NCBI GenBank assembly: GCA_002293455.1
Contig: DBDH01000051.1
Location: 1-32,752, forward strand
DNA length: 32,752 nucleotides
Source: Treponema sp. UBA937
GTDB lineage: Bacteria > Spirochaetota > Spirochaetia > Treponematales > Breznakiellaceae
Reading direction: 5' to 3'
Shown here piece by piece: positions 7,822 through 16,328 of this stretch. Position 1 is the first letter of the stretch. Each line of letters starts with the position of its first letter. A program made the translations under genes and the position numbers. The notes under the pieces are model-generated. The model saw nothing but the letters and a program-made list of their open reading frames with translations. It made no database searches and was not told the DNA's origin.

Positions 7822-9639
7822 CTAATCCTCTTTCGTTTTCAGCACCGCAAGGAACGCGCTCTGGGGCAGTTCCACGTCTCCTACCATCTTCATACGCTTT
7901 TTTCCTTCCTTCTGTTTTTCGAGGAGCTTGCGTTTGCGGGTAATGTCGCCGCCGTAACATTTAGCCAGCACGTCCTTGCGGAGGGCGTTTACGGTTTCGC
8001 GGGCAATAATCTGACTGCCGATAGCTCCCTGAATGGGAATCTTAAACTGCTGCCGGGGGATTTCATCGCGAAGCCGTTCGCAGACGATTTTTGCGCGGTC
8101 GTAAGCGTTGCCTTTAAAGACAAGCTGTGAAAGGGCATCGACAGGCTTGCCGTTTAGAAGAATATCGAGCTTCACGAGTTCTGTCGATTTGTAATCGGTA
8201 ATGTCATAATCGAAAGAAGCGTAGCCGCGGCTGATGCTTTTAAGGCGGTCGTAAAAATCGAAAAGAACTTCGGAAAGCGGCATGTCGAAAACCATTTCAA
8301 CGCGTTTTTCATCAAGGTAGGTCATGTTAGTCTGGATGCCGCGTTTTTCCATACAAAGTGTCATGATGCTGCCTACGAATGTTACCGGCGTTATGATCGC
8401 CGCGCGGATATAAGGTTCTTCGGCGTTTTCGATTTTCCCTTCGTCAGGATAATCCGTGGGATTATCCACCATAATTTCTTCGCACGGCTTTTCGCCATTT
8501 TTCAGCTTCACCTTGTATTTGACCGAAGGAGCCGTAAAGATAATCGATTGATCGAATTCCCTCTCAAGCCTTTCCTGTACAACTTCCAAATGGAGAAGTC
8601 CAAGGAATCCGCAGCGGAAACCGAAACCCAAAGCGGCGGAAGAATCCTTTTCGTAAATGAGAGACGCGTCGTTCAGTTTTAATTTTTCCAAACTGGAGCG
8701 GAGTTCGTCATAATCGTTGGAATCCACGGGATAGATCGATGAAAACACTACGGGCTTTACTTCCCGAAAGCCGGGCAGAGCTTCGCCGCAAGGATTTTCC
8801 GCGTCGGTAATCGTGTCGCCCACGCGGACATCGCTGACTGTTTTTATCCCGGCGATAATGTATCCCACCGATCCCGGTCCCAGCTCATCCTGTTCCACGA
8901 GACTCAGCTTGAAGATTCCCGATGTTTCCACTTCGTATTCGGAATTATTTGACATGAAGCGGATGTTCATTCCCTTTTTAAGCGTCCCGTCAAAAACGCG
9001 CAGATGTACGACAACGCCGCGGTAAGGATCGTAATGACAGTCAAAAATTAACGCGCGCAGAGGATCGGACGCGATACCCGCAGGCGGCGGAATGCGGTCT
9101 ACGATGGCCTCAAAAAGTTCGTTAATGCCGGTTCCCTGCTTCGCCGAAACCAGCAAGGCGGTATCAGCGTCAAGTCCCAGGTCATGATCAATTTGATGCT
9201 TCGCGCTTGGAATATCGGCGGCCGCCATATCAATCTTGTTGATCACGGGTATTATCTCTAGATCATGCTCCATCGCAAGATACATATTGGAAAGCGTCTG
9301 CGCCTGCACTCCCTGTGTGGCATCCACGAGGAGCAGCGCTCCCTCACAGGAATTAATCGCCCTCGACACTTCGTAGGTGAAATCCACATGGCCGGGAGTA
9401 TCAACAAAATTGAGCGTATATTCCTCTCCGCCGGCGGCAGTGTAAGGAATCGTGACAGCCTGACTTTTTATCGTGATGCCCCGTTCGCGCTCAATATCCA
9501 TATTATCCAGAATCTGATTCTGAAAATTACGGTCGTCAATAATCTGCGCCTTCTGAATCAGCCGGTCCGCCAGCGTGGATTTCCCATGATCAATGTGGGC
9601 AATAATGCAAAAGTTCCGAATATGCGAAGTATCAATCAT
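7822..9639 (-). CDS. lepA: Elongation factor 4 (LepA), ribosome-associated GTPase
   Basis: This is the standard 605-residue LepA/EF4, a translational GTPase that acts on ribosomes during initiation or back-translocation stress. The GTPase motifs are all visible: AHIDHGKST at 14-22, DTPGH at 80-84, NKID at 134-137 and SAK at 165-167. The diagnostic C-terminal end (KCYGGDITRKRKLLEKQ, then GKKRMKMVG) is intact. The length equals the family norm. The start has no Shine-Dalgarno; instead TATAGT lies 8 bases upstream on the minus strand, so the mRNA may be leaderless. It is not in an obvious operon. Confidence 0.98.
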   Translation of the reverse strand: MIDTSHIRNFCIIAHIDHGKSTLADRLIQKAQIIDDRNFQNQILDNMDIERERGITIKSQAVTIPYTAAGGEEYTLNFVDTPGHVDFTYEVSRAINSCEGALLLVDATQGVQAQTLSNMYLAMEHDLEIIPVINKIDMAAADIPSAKHQIDHDLGLDADTALLVSAKQGTGINELFEAIVDRIPPPAGIASDPLRALIFDCHYDPYRGVVVHLRVFDGTLKKGMNIRFMSNNSEYEVETSGIFKLSLVEQDELGPGSVGYIIAGIKTVSDVRVGDTITDAENPCGEALPGFREVKPVVFSSIYPVDSNDYDELRSSLEKLKLNDASLIYEKDSSAALGFGFRCGFLGLLHLEVVQERLEREFDQSIIFTAPSVKYKVKLKNGEKPCEEIMVDNPTDYPDEGKIENAEEPYIRAAIITPVTFVGSIMTLCMEKRGIQTNMTYLDEKRVEMVFDMPLSEVLFDFYDRLKSISRGYASFDYDITDYKSTELVKLDILLNGKPVDALSQLVFKGNAYDRAKIVCERLRDEIPRQQFKIPIQGAIGSQIIARETVNALRKDVLAKCYGGDITRKRKLLEKQKEGKKRMKMVGDVELPQSAFLAVLKTKED

Positions 9640-9647
9640 ACAGCCGA

Positions 9648-9653
9648 ACTATA
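9648..9653 (-). promoter_or_regulatory. Candidate -10 box immediately upstream of lepA
   Basis: On the minus strand TATAGT, preceded by TG, lies 8 bases before the lepA ATG. A transcript starting about 7 bases downstream would begin one or two bases before the start codon. No good -35 element is visible, so confidence is limited. Confidence 0.35.
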
Positions 9654-9707
9654 CAGGAAAAACATGAAAATTACTATAGCGCCCGATAGTACGCGGCGTC
9701 CTCTGAA

Positions 9708-11693
9708 TCATGCTATCTTTTGCATAAGTTCATGCACCCACACGATCATTTCGCCCGGTGTTCTGTTTGCCCAGGAGCCGTAGGGAAGGGCGGTGAGTGT
9801 TATATCCTCAAAGTGCGGTTTATCGGTACTGCTGAACGATGCGGCCGTACCGCTTGAGACAAGCTTTTTCCCCTTGCAATGGATGAGCATTGTTCCGCCG
9901 AACAAATCCGGGTTCCATTCTTCTGTTAAGACCGCGTTTGGCGAAAGGAAAACGGCGGCAAGACCGGTTCCGTTGTCGGCTTCCTCAAAGCAATACACTT
10001 CGGGGCCGCGGACAACGGCGATTTTTCCGCAGTTTGCGCATACTAAGGGGTTTGCATATACGATGTGCGGAACAATGCCGAATGAAACATCGATGCCGCC
10101 GCCGCTTTCCCATGTCCGCCGTATTTTGTAATAACCTTTTATTATTGAACCGTCGGCAGGCTCTCCGTTCACGAGGATGCTGAAATTTTCCGCAAAAGAA
10201 GGAATCCTTACAGCCAGGGTAAATGCTGTTCCGCCGGTTTTAATTTCAATGGAAATCTTGCCACTCCGGGGATAATCCGTTGTAAGAACAAGTTCAACCT
10301 GTGTTCCGTTTATTTCAAACTTTGTGTTATTGGAAATAAAAAGATTTACATAGACCTCTTTTTCATTTTCAGATTCGTTTACAGAATAGATGTACTGTCC
10401 GAGAGACGAAAAAGTCCGCGCGATATTCGTGGGACAGCAGGCAACGTCAAACCATTTTTGGCGCACAGGTTTAACGTGAGCGCGCGACGTATGCGCCATA
10501 CAGTTCTGCGGCAAAACCTCAAGCGGATTTACATAAAAGTAACGGCTGCCTTCAAGGGAGATTCCCGCGCGTACTGTATTATATAACGAAAGTTCGCAAG
10601 TATCAATGTAAGAAGCATCTTTTGTGATGCGGGATAATCGAAGCCCGAACAAAGCCAGTCCGATTGAGGCGCACGTTTCAGAATAATTGCTGTCATTGGG
10701 AAGATCATAATCCGTGGTAAAACGTTCGAGAAACCCGGAAGAACCGACACTGCCAGTAATATACATCCGTTTTTCTACAATGTTGTTCCAAAGTCTTACG
10801 CACTGATTGAGCAGTGCCTTATCATTACGCAATGCCGCAATATCCGCCATTGCACAGTACAGGTATAACGCACGCACCGCGTGACCTTCGGCAGTATTTT
10901 GTACACGGACCGGGAGATGCGACTGCGAATAAGAAGGATCAAAATCTTTGGGCTCATTAAATACAAGATGAAAACTAGGCATGTGACGGAAACCGGGCCG
11001 CGCCATTTCTTCGAGAAAATAGTTCGGAGAGGCACCGCGTACATCAACAAAATATGCGGCGAGATTGAGATACCTTGATTCCTTTGTTACGTCAAAAAGC
11101 CTGACAAGCGCGAGTTCTATTTCCGGATGTCCCGGACAGCCGTGAAGCTGCGTTTCGCCCGGACCGAACACTTTACAGATAAGGTCCGCAAAGCGGCTCG
11201 CGATCCGGAGAAGCGTTGTCTTGCCGGTTACTTCATAATACGCAACCGCCGCTTCGATAAGATGTCCGGCACAGTAGAGTTCGTGTCCTTCGGTAAGATT
11301 CTTCCATCGTCTCTCTGGCTCCACAAGCGTGAAATAGGTGTTGATATACCCGTCTTCACACTGGGCCCTGCCGATAAGATCGATAAGATCATCGGCATTT
11401 TTTTCCAGTTCCGCGTCAGGAGAAGACGCAAGGCAGTAGGCCGCGGCTTCAAGCCATTTTGCCGCATCAGAATCCAGAAATTCCGTCCCTTTTCGTTCTC
11501 CGGAAATTTCTCCTGCCGCAATACGAAAATTGTATAAACAATAGCTTGGCGGCGTGTCCGTAACCCGGTCATTCAAAATTCCCCATTGATAAGGAATCGC
11601 TTTTGCGGCAATGAGTTTTGTATACCTGTTCCAATATGCATCGTTAATGCTGATATGAGATAAGGGCAATGCGTGCAGATATTTTGATTTCAT
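9708..11693 (-). CDS. GH127 beta-L-arabinofuranosidase (HypBA1-like)
   Basis: The 661-residue protein belongs to the DUF1680/GH127 family. It should remove beta-L-arabinofuranosyl residues, as found on hydroxyproline-rich plant glycoproteins. The catalytic set aligns closely with Bifidobacterium HypBA1: Glu323 as likely acid/base (FLERFTTDY), and the zinc site plus nucleophile from Glu339, Cys341 (NYSETCASIG) and Cys419-Cys420 (FDVACCPTNIAR). There is no signal peptide, so it acts in the cytoplasm on imported di- or oligosaccharides. The start has Shine-Dalgarno AAGGAG (11704-11709 on the minus strand) 10 bases upstream. A LacI-type operator copy lies at 11737-11750 and the regulator gene is divergent, so induction by the sugar is likely. 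The protein is full length with no missing key residues. Confidence 0.92.
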   Translation of the reverse strand: MKSKYLHALPLSHISINDAYWNRYTKLIAAKAIPYQWGILNDRVTDTPPSYCLYNFRIAAGEISGERKGTEFLDSDAAKWLEAAAYCLASSPDAELEKNADDLIDLIGRAQCEDGYINTYFTLVEPERRWKNLTEGHELYCAGHLIEAAVAYYEVTGKTTLLRIASRFADLICKVFGPGETQLHGCPGHPEIELALVRLFDVTKESRYLNLAAYFVDVRGASPNYFLEEMARPGFRHMPSFHLVFNEPKDFDPSYSQSHLPVRVQNTAEGHAVRALYLYCAMADIAALRNDKALLNQCVRLWNNIVEKRMYITGSVGSSGFLERFTTDYDLPNDSNYSETCASIGLALFGLRLSRITKDASYIDTCELSLYNTVRAGISLEGSRYFYVNPLEVLPQNCMAHTSRAHVKPVRQKWFDVACCPTNIARTFSSLGQYIYSVNESENEKEVYVNLFISNNTKFEINGTQVELVLTTDYPRSGKISIEIKTGGTAFTLAVRIPSFAENFSILVNGEPADGSIIKGYYKIRRTWESGGGIDVSFGIVPHIVYANPLVCANCGKIAVVRGPEVYCFEEADNGTGLAAVFLSPNAVLTEEWNPDLFGGTMLIHCKGKKLVSSGTAASFSSTDKPHFEDITLTALPYGSWANRTPGEMIVWVHELMQKIA

Positions 11694-11736
11694 AATAGGT
11701 CTTCTCCTTTGCGTTTCCTTTGCTTGTAACGCAATA

Positions 11737-11750
11737 ACCTAAACGATTAA
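11737..11750. promoter_or_regulatory. LacI-family operator copy 1 (upstream of the GH127 gene)
   Basis: ACCTAAACGATTAA, centred on a CG step, is 44 bases upstream of the GH127 start in the divergent intergenic region. It matches, in the same or reverse sense, the sites at 11925-11937 and 13108-13123. The central CG and near-palindromic arms are typical of LacI-family operators. Confidence 0.7.
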
Positions 11751-11924
11751 CATCTTTATCACACATGATAGATCGGGAAAGCTAAAATTACAAGAGAAAA
11801 ATGATGATGGCCGGCTGTGTTTCTCTTCATTTTGGTATATTTTTGTTTAGATGTATGATAGAATATTTCTCACGGAAAATTGAATCTTATTTCGCATAGT
11901 GTTTATAACGGTATTTTTCAGTTA

Positions 11925-11937
11925 TAAATCGTTTAGG
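11925..11937. promoter_or_regulatory. LacI-family operator copy 2 (overlapping the regulator's ribosome-binding site)
   Basis: TAAATCGTTTAGG is the reverse complement of CCTAAACGATTTA and lies 11 bases before the regulator ATG. The apparent Shine-Dalgarno AGGCAGG (11935-11941) overlaps its end. Binding here would block the regulator's own expression. A possible promoter lies upstream (-10-like TATGAT 11854-11859), with a weak -35. Confidence 0.65.
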
Positions 11938-11948
11938 CAGGTGTTTTT

Positions 11949-13007
11949 ATGGCGACAATAAAGGAAATTGCAAAATTAACCGGCGTATCAACCGCGACTG
12001 TTTCAAATGTCCTCAATGGAAAACCGGGATCGGCGGGTGAAGAAAAGATAAAAGAGATCAAAGCGGTTGCGCGATGGCTCAATTACACGCCGAATTCTCT
12101 TGCAAAAAACCTTAAAAAGAGAAAAACCAATACTATTGCCATTATTACTGAGGATATTACCGTTTTTAATACACCTGAAATTGTCGATGGCATCGAATCT
12201 TTTTGTGAAGAACAGGGATATGAAATAATTCTTGGAAATATGCGCCTGTTTAAACGTTACAACAACGACTTTACAGATACACCAAGGCATCAGGAACTTT
12301 TAAACGCGCTTGTGCGCAATCTTCTTGCCAAGCAGGTGGAAGGAATTATCTATGTCGGCTGCCATTGCCGTGAAATTCAGTGGCTCCCCGATGATTTGTC
12401 TGTGCCTATTGTCTTTGCCTACTGTTATCCGCATGACGATATATATCCATCTGTCTTATTTGATGATGAAAAAGCGGGATATGATGTCACAAAGTTGTTA
12501 ATCGATAAGGGGCATCAATCTATCGGCGTTATTTGCGGACCGATCACGAGTTATCATACTCACGCGCGGCTTCAAGGGTTTCAGCAGGCGCTTTTTGATC
12601 ATCATATTCTCTATAATTCACGGAATGTGTTTTACGGAGACTGGGAACGCCTTTCGGGTTACCGTTTGTCAGGACCGCTGCTCGATACGGGCGTGAGCGC
12701 GGTCTTTGCTTTCAATGATGTGATGGCAAGCGGCGTATATGAACGATGTTTGGAGCGCGGACTTGTTGTGGGGAAGGATATTGCTCTCTTCGGTTTCGAC
12801 AACCGTGACATTAGTTTGGGATATACTCCGCCGATTTCAACGGTGAAGCCGCCTCTGAGTGGAATAGGGCGGAAATGTGCTGAAATTATCCTCAACAAAA
12901 TAGCGGATCAGTCAGACCATACCGATACAGAGACTTTCGGCAGAATACTTCTTTCTTGCGTTGTATATGAGAGAAAATCGGCCGGAGAATCCATTATTCA
13001 AAAATAA
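11949..13007 (+). CDS. LacI-family transcriptional regulator of the GH127/sugar-transport genes
   Basis: The 352-residue protein begins with a classical LacI helix-turn-helix (TIKEIAKLTGVSTATVSNVLNGKPG) followed by the hinge-helix region (NYTPNSLAKNLKKRKTNTIAII). The rest, from about residue 60, is a periplasmic-binding-protein-like sensor domain, with DNRDISLGYTPPISTVKPP near the end, the usual LacI C-terminal signature. It is intact and of normal length. Three copies of one candidate operator lie upstream of the GH127 gene, of this gene and of the transporter remnant, so it probably represses all three and responds to an arabinose-containing ligand. The ligand is inferred from context only. 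Confidence 0.93.
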   Translation: MATIKEIAKLTGVSTATVSNVLNGKPGSAGEEKIKEIKAVARWLNYTPNSLAKNLKKRKTNTIAIITEDITVFNTPEIVDGIESFCEEQGYEIILGNMRLFKRYNNDFTDTPRHQELLNALVRNLLAKQVEGIIYVGCHCREIQWLPDDLSVPIVFAYCYPHDDIYPSVLFDDEKAGYDVTKLLIDKGHQSIGVICGPITSYHTHARLQGFQQALFDHHILYNSRNVFYGDWERLSGYRLSGPLLDTGVSAVFAFNDVMASGVYERCLERGLVVGKDIALFGFDNRDISLGYTPPISTVKPPLSGIGRKCAEIILNKIADQSDHTDTETFGRILLSCVVYERKSAGESIIQK

Positions 13008-13018
13008 GCGAATTATTC

Positions 13019-13055
13019 GAGGCTCTTGCTAAACTCCGATTTTTGCAGCAATCTC
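13019..13055. terminator. Imperfect hairpin after the LacI regulator gene
   Basis: The left arm begins GAGGCTCTTGC and the right arm ends GCAGCAATCTC, around AAACTCCGATTTT. It starts 12 bases after the regulator stop and belongs to the dispersed hairpin family of this window, in a degenerate form. Termination is inferred from its position. Confidence 0.5.
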
Positions 13056-13076
13056 ATTCATCATATAAGTTTCTTA

Positions 13077-13123
13077 TATAATAAGGTATAATATTATCCA
13101 TTATAGAACCTAATCGTTTAGGT
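13077..13123 (+). promoter_or_regulatory. Promoter region and LacI operator copy 3 of the CUT1 transporter genes
   Basis: Two perfect TATAAT hexamers occur at 13077-13082 and 13087-13092, although neither has a convincing -35. The operator ACCTAATCGTTTAGGT occupies 13108-13123 and is palindromic except for one base pair. It lies just downstream of the probable start site, where bound repressor would block transcription. It is the best-formed of the three operator copies. Confidence 0.65.
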
Positions 13124-13173
13124 AATTCAAAGCGAAGTACAGAATCAAAGAATATTTATTTTTGGAGGAAAAA

Positions 13174-13722
13174 ATGAACAAAAAAGTTATTGCTGTGTTA
13201 TTGGCAGTACTGCTTGCGGCCTCCCTCAGCGCCCGCGGGGGAAGGGATTCGGGTGACGGACGGGTAGAAATAACCTACTGGCTTTCTGCGCCTCGCACGG
13301 CAGTCCCTTCACTGATACTTATTGCTGTGTGGGGCTGCGGCAATTTGATTGTTATTTTTCTTGCCGGTCTGCAAAGTGTTTCTCCTGTGTACCATGATGC
13401 TGCCAAGATCGACGGAGCCAACGCGTTCCAGCGTTTCCGTCATATTACCATTCCGCTCATGACCCCGATTATTTTTTATAACTTTCTTATGAGCGTTATC
13501 ACACAATTGCAGGTATTTGTTCCGACCTATGCCATTACACGAAGAACACCGTCTGAGAGCGCGACATTGTTCCTTGTGTATCTTTTGTATCGTGAAGGTT
13601 TTCAGAATAATAATTTCGGCTATGCGGCTGCGATTTCGTTTATTTTCTTTATCATGATAGCGGTTATTACCGTGTTGATTTTCCGTTTTTCTAAAAACTT
13701 TATCTTTTACGAAGGGAAATAA
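13174..13722 (+). pseudogene. In-frame chimera: solute-binding-protein N-terminus joined to MalF-type permease C-terminus
   Basis: The 182-residue frame begins with a good Shine-Dalgarno (GGAGG, 13164-13168) and a signal peptide followed by GGRDSGDGRVEITYW, the usual first 30-40 residues of a family-1 sugar-binding protein. After about residue 38 the sequence becomes the last 140 or so residues of a CUT1 permease (PSLILIAVWGCGNLIVIFLAGL, then the EAA loop HDAAKIDGANAFQRFRHITIP, then the final transmembrane helices). Roughly 400 residues of binding protein and about half of the permease are missing, as expected from one deletion with its junction near 13285-13300. The lipobox position also reads LSAR rather than LSAC. 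The chimera should be non-functional for transport, although the deletion preserved the frame. An assembly collapse is an alternative. Confidence 0.8.
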
Positions 13723-13727
13723 TTTTT

Positions 13728-14576
13728 ATGAAACATATAAAATATAAAACCGATAGATATAATATTCCTTCGTTTATTTTGTTGGTGTTGTTATCCCTGA
13801 TGGTGGTTTTTCCTATTTTTTGGATGCTGAGGACATCATTAATGGGTAATGCTGAAATTTGGCAGCAGCCGCCGAGAATGCTCCCAAGCAGATGGTTGTT
13901 TTCTAATTTCAAGACAACAATAAATTCCCCCACCTTTCAGTTTTGGCGTTATCTTGTAAATACCCTCACAATAGCGATTCTTTCGGTGATTGGCGTGGTG
14001 GTAACCGCAAGCATGGCCGCTTACGCGTTTGCCCGAATGAGTTTTAAAGGAAGCCAAGTGTTGTTTGCTCTGTGTATAGGCAGTATGCTTATGCCGGCAG
14101 CCGTTACCATCATCCCCATTTTTATTATGTGGAGCAGACTTGGCTTTTATAATACCTATGCTCCGCTTACGGTTCCCCAGTTTTTGGGCGGCGGCGCCTT
14201 TAATATTTTCCTTATCCGGCAATTTATGCTTGGTATACCGCGGGATATGGATGAAGCTGCAATGATAGACGGCGCGTCTCATCCGCGCATCCTGGTTCGG
14301 GTTCTGATGCCCATGGTTAAACCGGTGCTGATTACATGCGGTCTTTTCACGTTTATCACAAGCTGGAATGATGTCTTTGGTCCGGTATTGTATTTATCCG
14401 ATGCGGCGAAATATACTATTTCCCTGGGGCTTGCTATTTTCCGCGGAGGATACGGTACAAACTGGGTTGCAATCATGTGTGCGTCAACTCTGGCGGTTAT
14501 TCCAGCTTTGCTGCTGTATCTCATTGGTCAGAAATACTTTGTGGAAGGTATTGCTTTAACCGGAATGAAGGCGTAG
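13728..14576 (+). CDS. MalG/UgpE-type sugar ABC transporter permease (CUT1)
   Basis: The 282-residue inner-membrane permease appears intact: an N-terminal transmembrane helix (PSFILLVLLSLMVVFPIFWML), several further helices, and the conserved cytoplasmic EAA loop DEAAMIDGASHPRILVRVLMPMVKP that docks with the ATPase. The C-terminus (FVEGIALTGMKA) is typical of MalG homologues. It starts 5 bases after the chimeric gene and depends on the same promoter and operator. Its partners, the binding protein and MalF-type permease, are truncated upstream, and no dedicated ATPase is present here, so it may be an orphan on the way to decay. CUT1 systems often share an MsmK-like ATPase encoded elsewhere. 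Confidence 0.9.
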   Translation: MKHIKYKTDRYNIPSFILLVLLSLMVVFPIFWMLRTSLMGNAEIWQQPPRMLPSRWLFSNFKTTINSPTFQFWRYLVNTLTIAILSVIGVVVTASMAAYAFARMSFKGSQVLFALCIGSMLMPAAVTIIPIFIMWSRLGFYNTYAPLTVPQFLGGGAFNIFLIRQFMLGIPRDMDEAAMIDGASHPRILVRVLMPMVKPVLITCGLFTFITSWNDVFGPVLYLSDAAKYTISLGLAIFRGGYGTNWVAIMCASTLAVIPALLLYLIGQKYFVEGIALTGMKA

Positions 14577-14797
14577 TGATTGGAATGCAATTGTGGTTCA
14601 TACCCCGAGGCTCTGCCTTGGAAAAAATTAATAAGCTGCTATGTGTAGGTTGAAATTACAGGTTAGGGTATGAACCACAAGGCATGTATAATAATTTCCG
14701 ATACAAGAAGATACCGCCCATCGAACCGAAGGTTCGTGCTCTGCTGCGCGGTTCTTCATTTTCTTGACATTTTCCAAAAACGTATTAGATTAAAGTC
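14577..14797. repeat. Gene-free region with long inverted repeat and REP-like hairpins
   Basis: A perfect 15-base inverted repeat (TTGTGGTTCATACCC at 14591-14605 and its complement at 14666-14680) encloses 60 bases that include CCCCGAGGCTCTGCCTTGG. A second small hairpin pairs CGAACC (14722-14727) with GGTTCG (14731-14736). This resembles a degraded REP or MITE-like element rather than a gene. The end of the region holds the promoter of the next gene. Confidence 0.55.
14764..14791 (+). promoter_or_regulatory. Promoter of the first GH51 gene, probably giving a leaderless mRNA
   Basis: A perfect TTGACA (14764-14769) is followed after 16 bases by TAGATT (14786-14791, four of six matches). The ATG at 14798 begins 6 bases later, where transcription would be expected to start. 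There is no Shine-Dalgarno. Confidence 0.55.
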
Positions 14798-16288
14798 ATG
14801 AAAATCCGAATAGACAGTTCCCGCGTTGCCGGTAAACGCGATCCGATGATTTACGGTCATTTTATCGAGCATTTCCACCGTCAAATTTACGGCGGAATCT
14901 TTGATCCCGGGAATCCGCTTTCTGATGAAGACGGGTTCAGGCTTGATGTAATCGATGCGCTCAAAAAAATACGGATGCCTGTGTTAAGATGGCCGGGCGG
15001 GTGTTTTGTTTCCGCGTGGCACTGGAAGGATGCTGTAGGCCCTGAGCGTGTTCCCTCCTTTGACAAAGCCTGGCGCGTGGAAGAACCCAACACCTTCGGC
15101 ACGGACGAGTTTATCGCTTTTTGCCGGAAAACCGGCTGTGCGCCTTATATCTGTACCAATGCCGGAAGCGGCAGCAACGAGGAAATGAGCGACTGGGTTG
15201 AATATTGTAACCTCAAAAACGAGGGACAATGGGCAAAACTGCGGATAAAAAACGGTAATACGGCACCGCACGCTGTAAAATATTGGAGCATAGGCAACGA
15301 AAATTACCTTGGCGGTGAAATCGGCGCGAAATCCGCCGCCGAGTGGGGCCGCCTGGTATGCGAATCTTCCAAAATGATGAAGCGTGTGGACCCTTCCATC
15401 GAGCTATCCGCGGCGGCTCTCGCTGATCTTGACTGGAACATCAACCTGCTCCGCAGCGCGGGAGAGCGGCTTTCCTGGATTTCCATACATCAGTATTGGG
15501 ACGGGCTTTGGCAGAATAACACCTACGCCGATTATGAGGCTTGCATGGCGTTCACCAATACGCTGGACAGTCAGGTAAGAAAAGTCCGCGGGCTCCTGGA
15601 AGCCATGGAGCTGGACAAAAAAATCCGCATCTCTTTTGATGAATGGAACCTTCGGGGCTGGCATCATCCAAATGTTGATAAGGGCCTTACGCCGGAAGAT
15701 TACCTTACGCCGCGGGACCTTAACGATGAAAACAGCCGCTACACCATGGCGGACGCCGTATTTACCGCGTGTTTCCTCAATATGGCGAACCGTAATTGCG
15801 ATAGTATCGGCATGACAAACTTCGCCCCGGTTGTAAACACCCGCGGTATAATCTTTACGCACGAAAAAGGAATTGTCCTTCGTCCGACATATCATGTTTT
15901 TGATATGTACGTTAACGGACTTGGCGAAACGGTTTTGGATGCTCTATCCGAGGATATACCTGTTCTAAATGTGCGCGATAAAGAGGGAAACCCGGCGGAA
16001 ACTTCCGCGCTTGATATAGTAACCACGCTGGACGGAGAGGGCCGCATCGTAATCGCCGCCGTAAACAAGGATCCGGCACGGAAACATGGTATACGTCCCG
16101 AATTTCTCGATGAGAAAAAGCCCCGTTCTTACTCGATGCGGACCCTGGAAGGAAAAAGCCCTGATTCCTGCAACGACATCGGCAGAACGGAAGCTGTTCC
16201 GACAAGCGGCGGGGCGGACCTGGATTATAAGGCCGGGGATGAAATCTTTCTGCCGCCTCATTCGGTAAACATTTTACAATTTAATTAA
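14798..16288 (+). CDS. GH51 alpha-L-arabinofuranosidase (copy 1, solo gene)
   Basis: This 496-residue enzyme is predicted to hydrolyse terminal non-reducing alpha-L-arabinofuranosyl bonds of arabinan or arabinoxylan oligosaccharides. The GH51 residues are visible: the acid/base Glu168 in WSIGNENYLG and the nucleophile Glu282 in ISFDEWN, with the conserved LRWPGGCF at about 63-70 and HQYWDG at 231-236. The length fits the intracellular GH51 group, and no signal peptide is present, so it is cytoplasmic. It is transcribed alone from its own promoter. A hairpin follows the stop, and the convergent regulator gene lies beyond it. It is clearly divergent from the two other GH51 proteins nearby, so it is not a recent duplicate. 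Confidence 0.94.
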   Translation: MKIRIDSSRVAGKRDPMIYGHFIEHFHRQIYGGIFDPGNPLSDEDGFRLDVIDALKKIRMPVLRWPGGCFVSAWHWKDAVGPERVPSFDKAWRVEEPNTFGTDEFIAFCRKTGCAPYICTNAGSGSNEEMSDWVEYCNLKNEGQWAKLRIKNGNTAPHAVKYWSIGNENYLGGEIGAKSAAEWGRLVCESSKMMKRVDPSIELSAAALADLDWNINLLRSAGERLSWISIHQYWDGLWQNNTYADYEACMAFTNTLDSQVRKVRGLLEAMELDKKIRISFDEWNLRGWHHPNVDKGLTPEDYLTPRDLNDENSRYTMADAVFTACFLNMANRNCDSIGMTNFAPVVNTRGIIFTHEKGIVLRPTYHVFDMYVNGLGETVLDALSEDIPVLNVRDKEGNPAETSALDIVTTLDGEGRIVIAAVNKDPARKHGIRPEFLDEKKPRSYSMRTLEGKSPDSCNDIGRTEAVPTSGGADLDYKAGDEIFLPPHSVNILQFN

Positions 16289-16291
16289 GTT

Positions 16292-16328
16292 GAGGTTGTT
16301 TCAAGAACCGAAGTTTTGAAACAGCCTC
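16292..16328. terminator. Hairpin terminator between convergent GH51 and ArsR-type genes
   Basis: GAGGTTGTTTCAA (16292-16304) pairs with TTGAAACAGCCTC (16316-16328), 12 Watson-Crick pairs and one G-T, around an 11-base loop. It begins 3 bases after the GH51 stop and belongs to the dispersed hairpin family. Confidence 0.7.

Noticed and set aside
12003..12290. Minus-strand open frame inside the LacI-family gene, considered as an antisense gene
   Set aside because: It is a shadow frame without a promoter or ribosome-binding site.
13162..13722. A complete small permease or secreted protein
   Set aside because: The N-terminus is that of a binding protein and the first permease helices are missing, so a deletion chimera explains it better.
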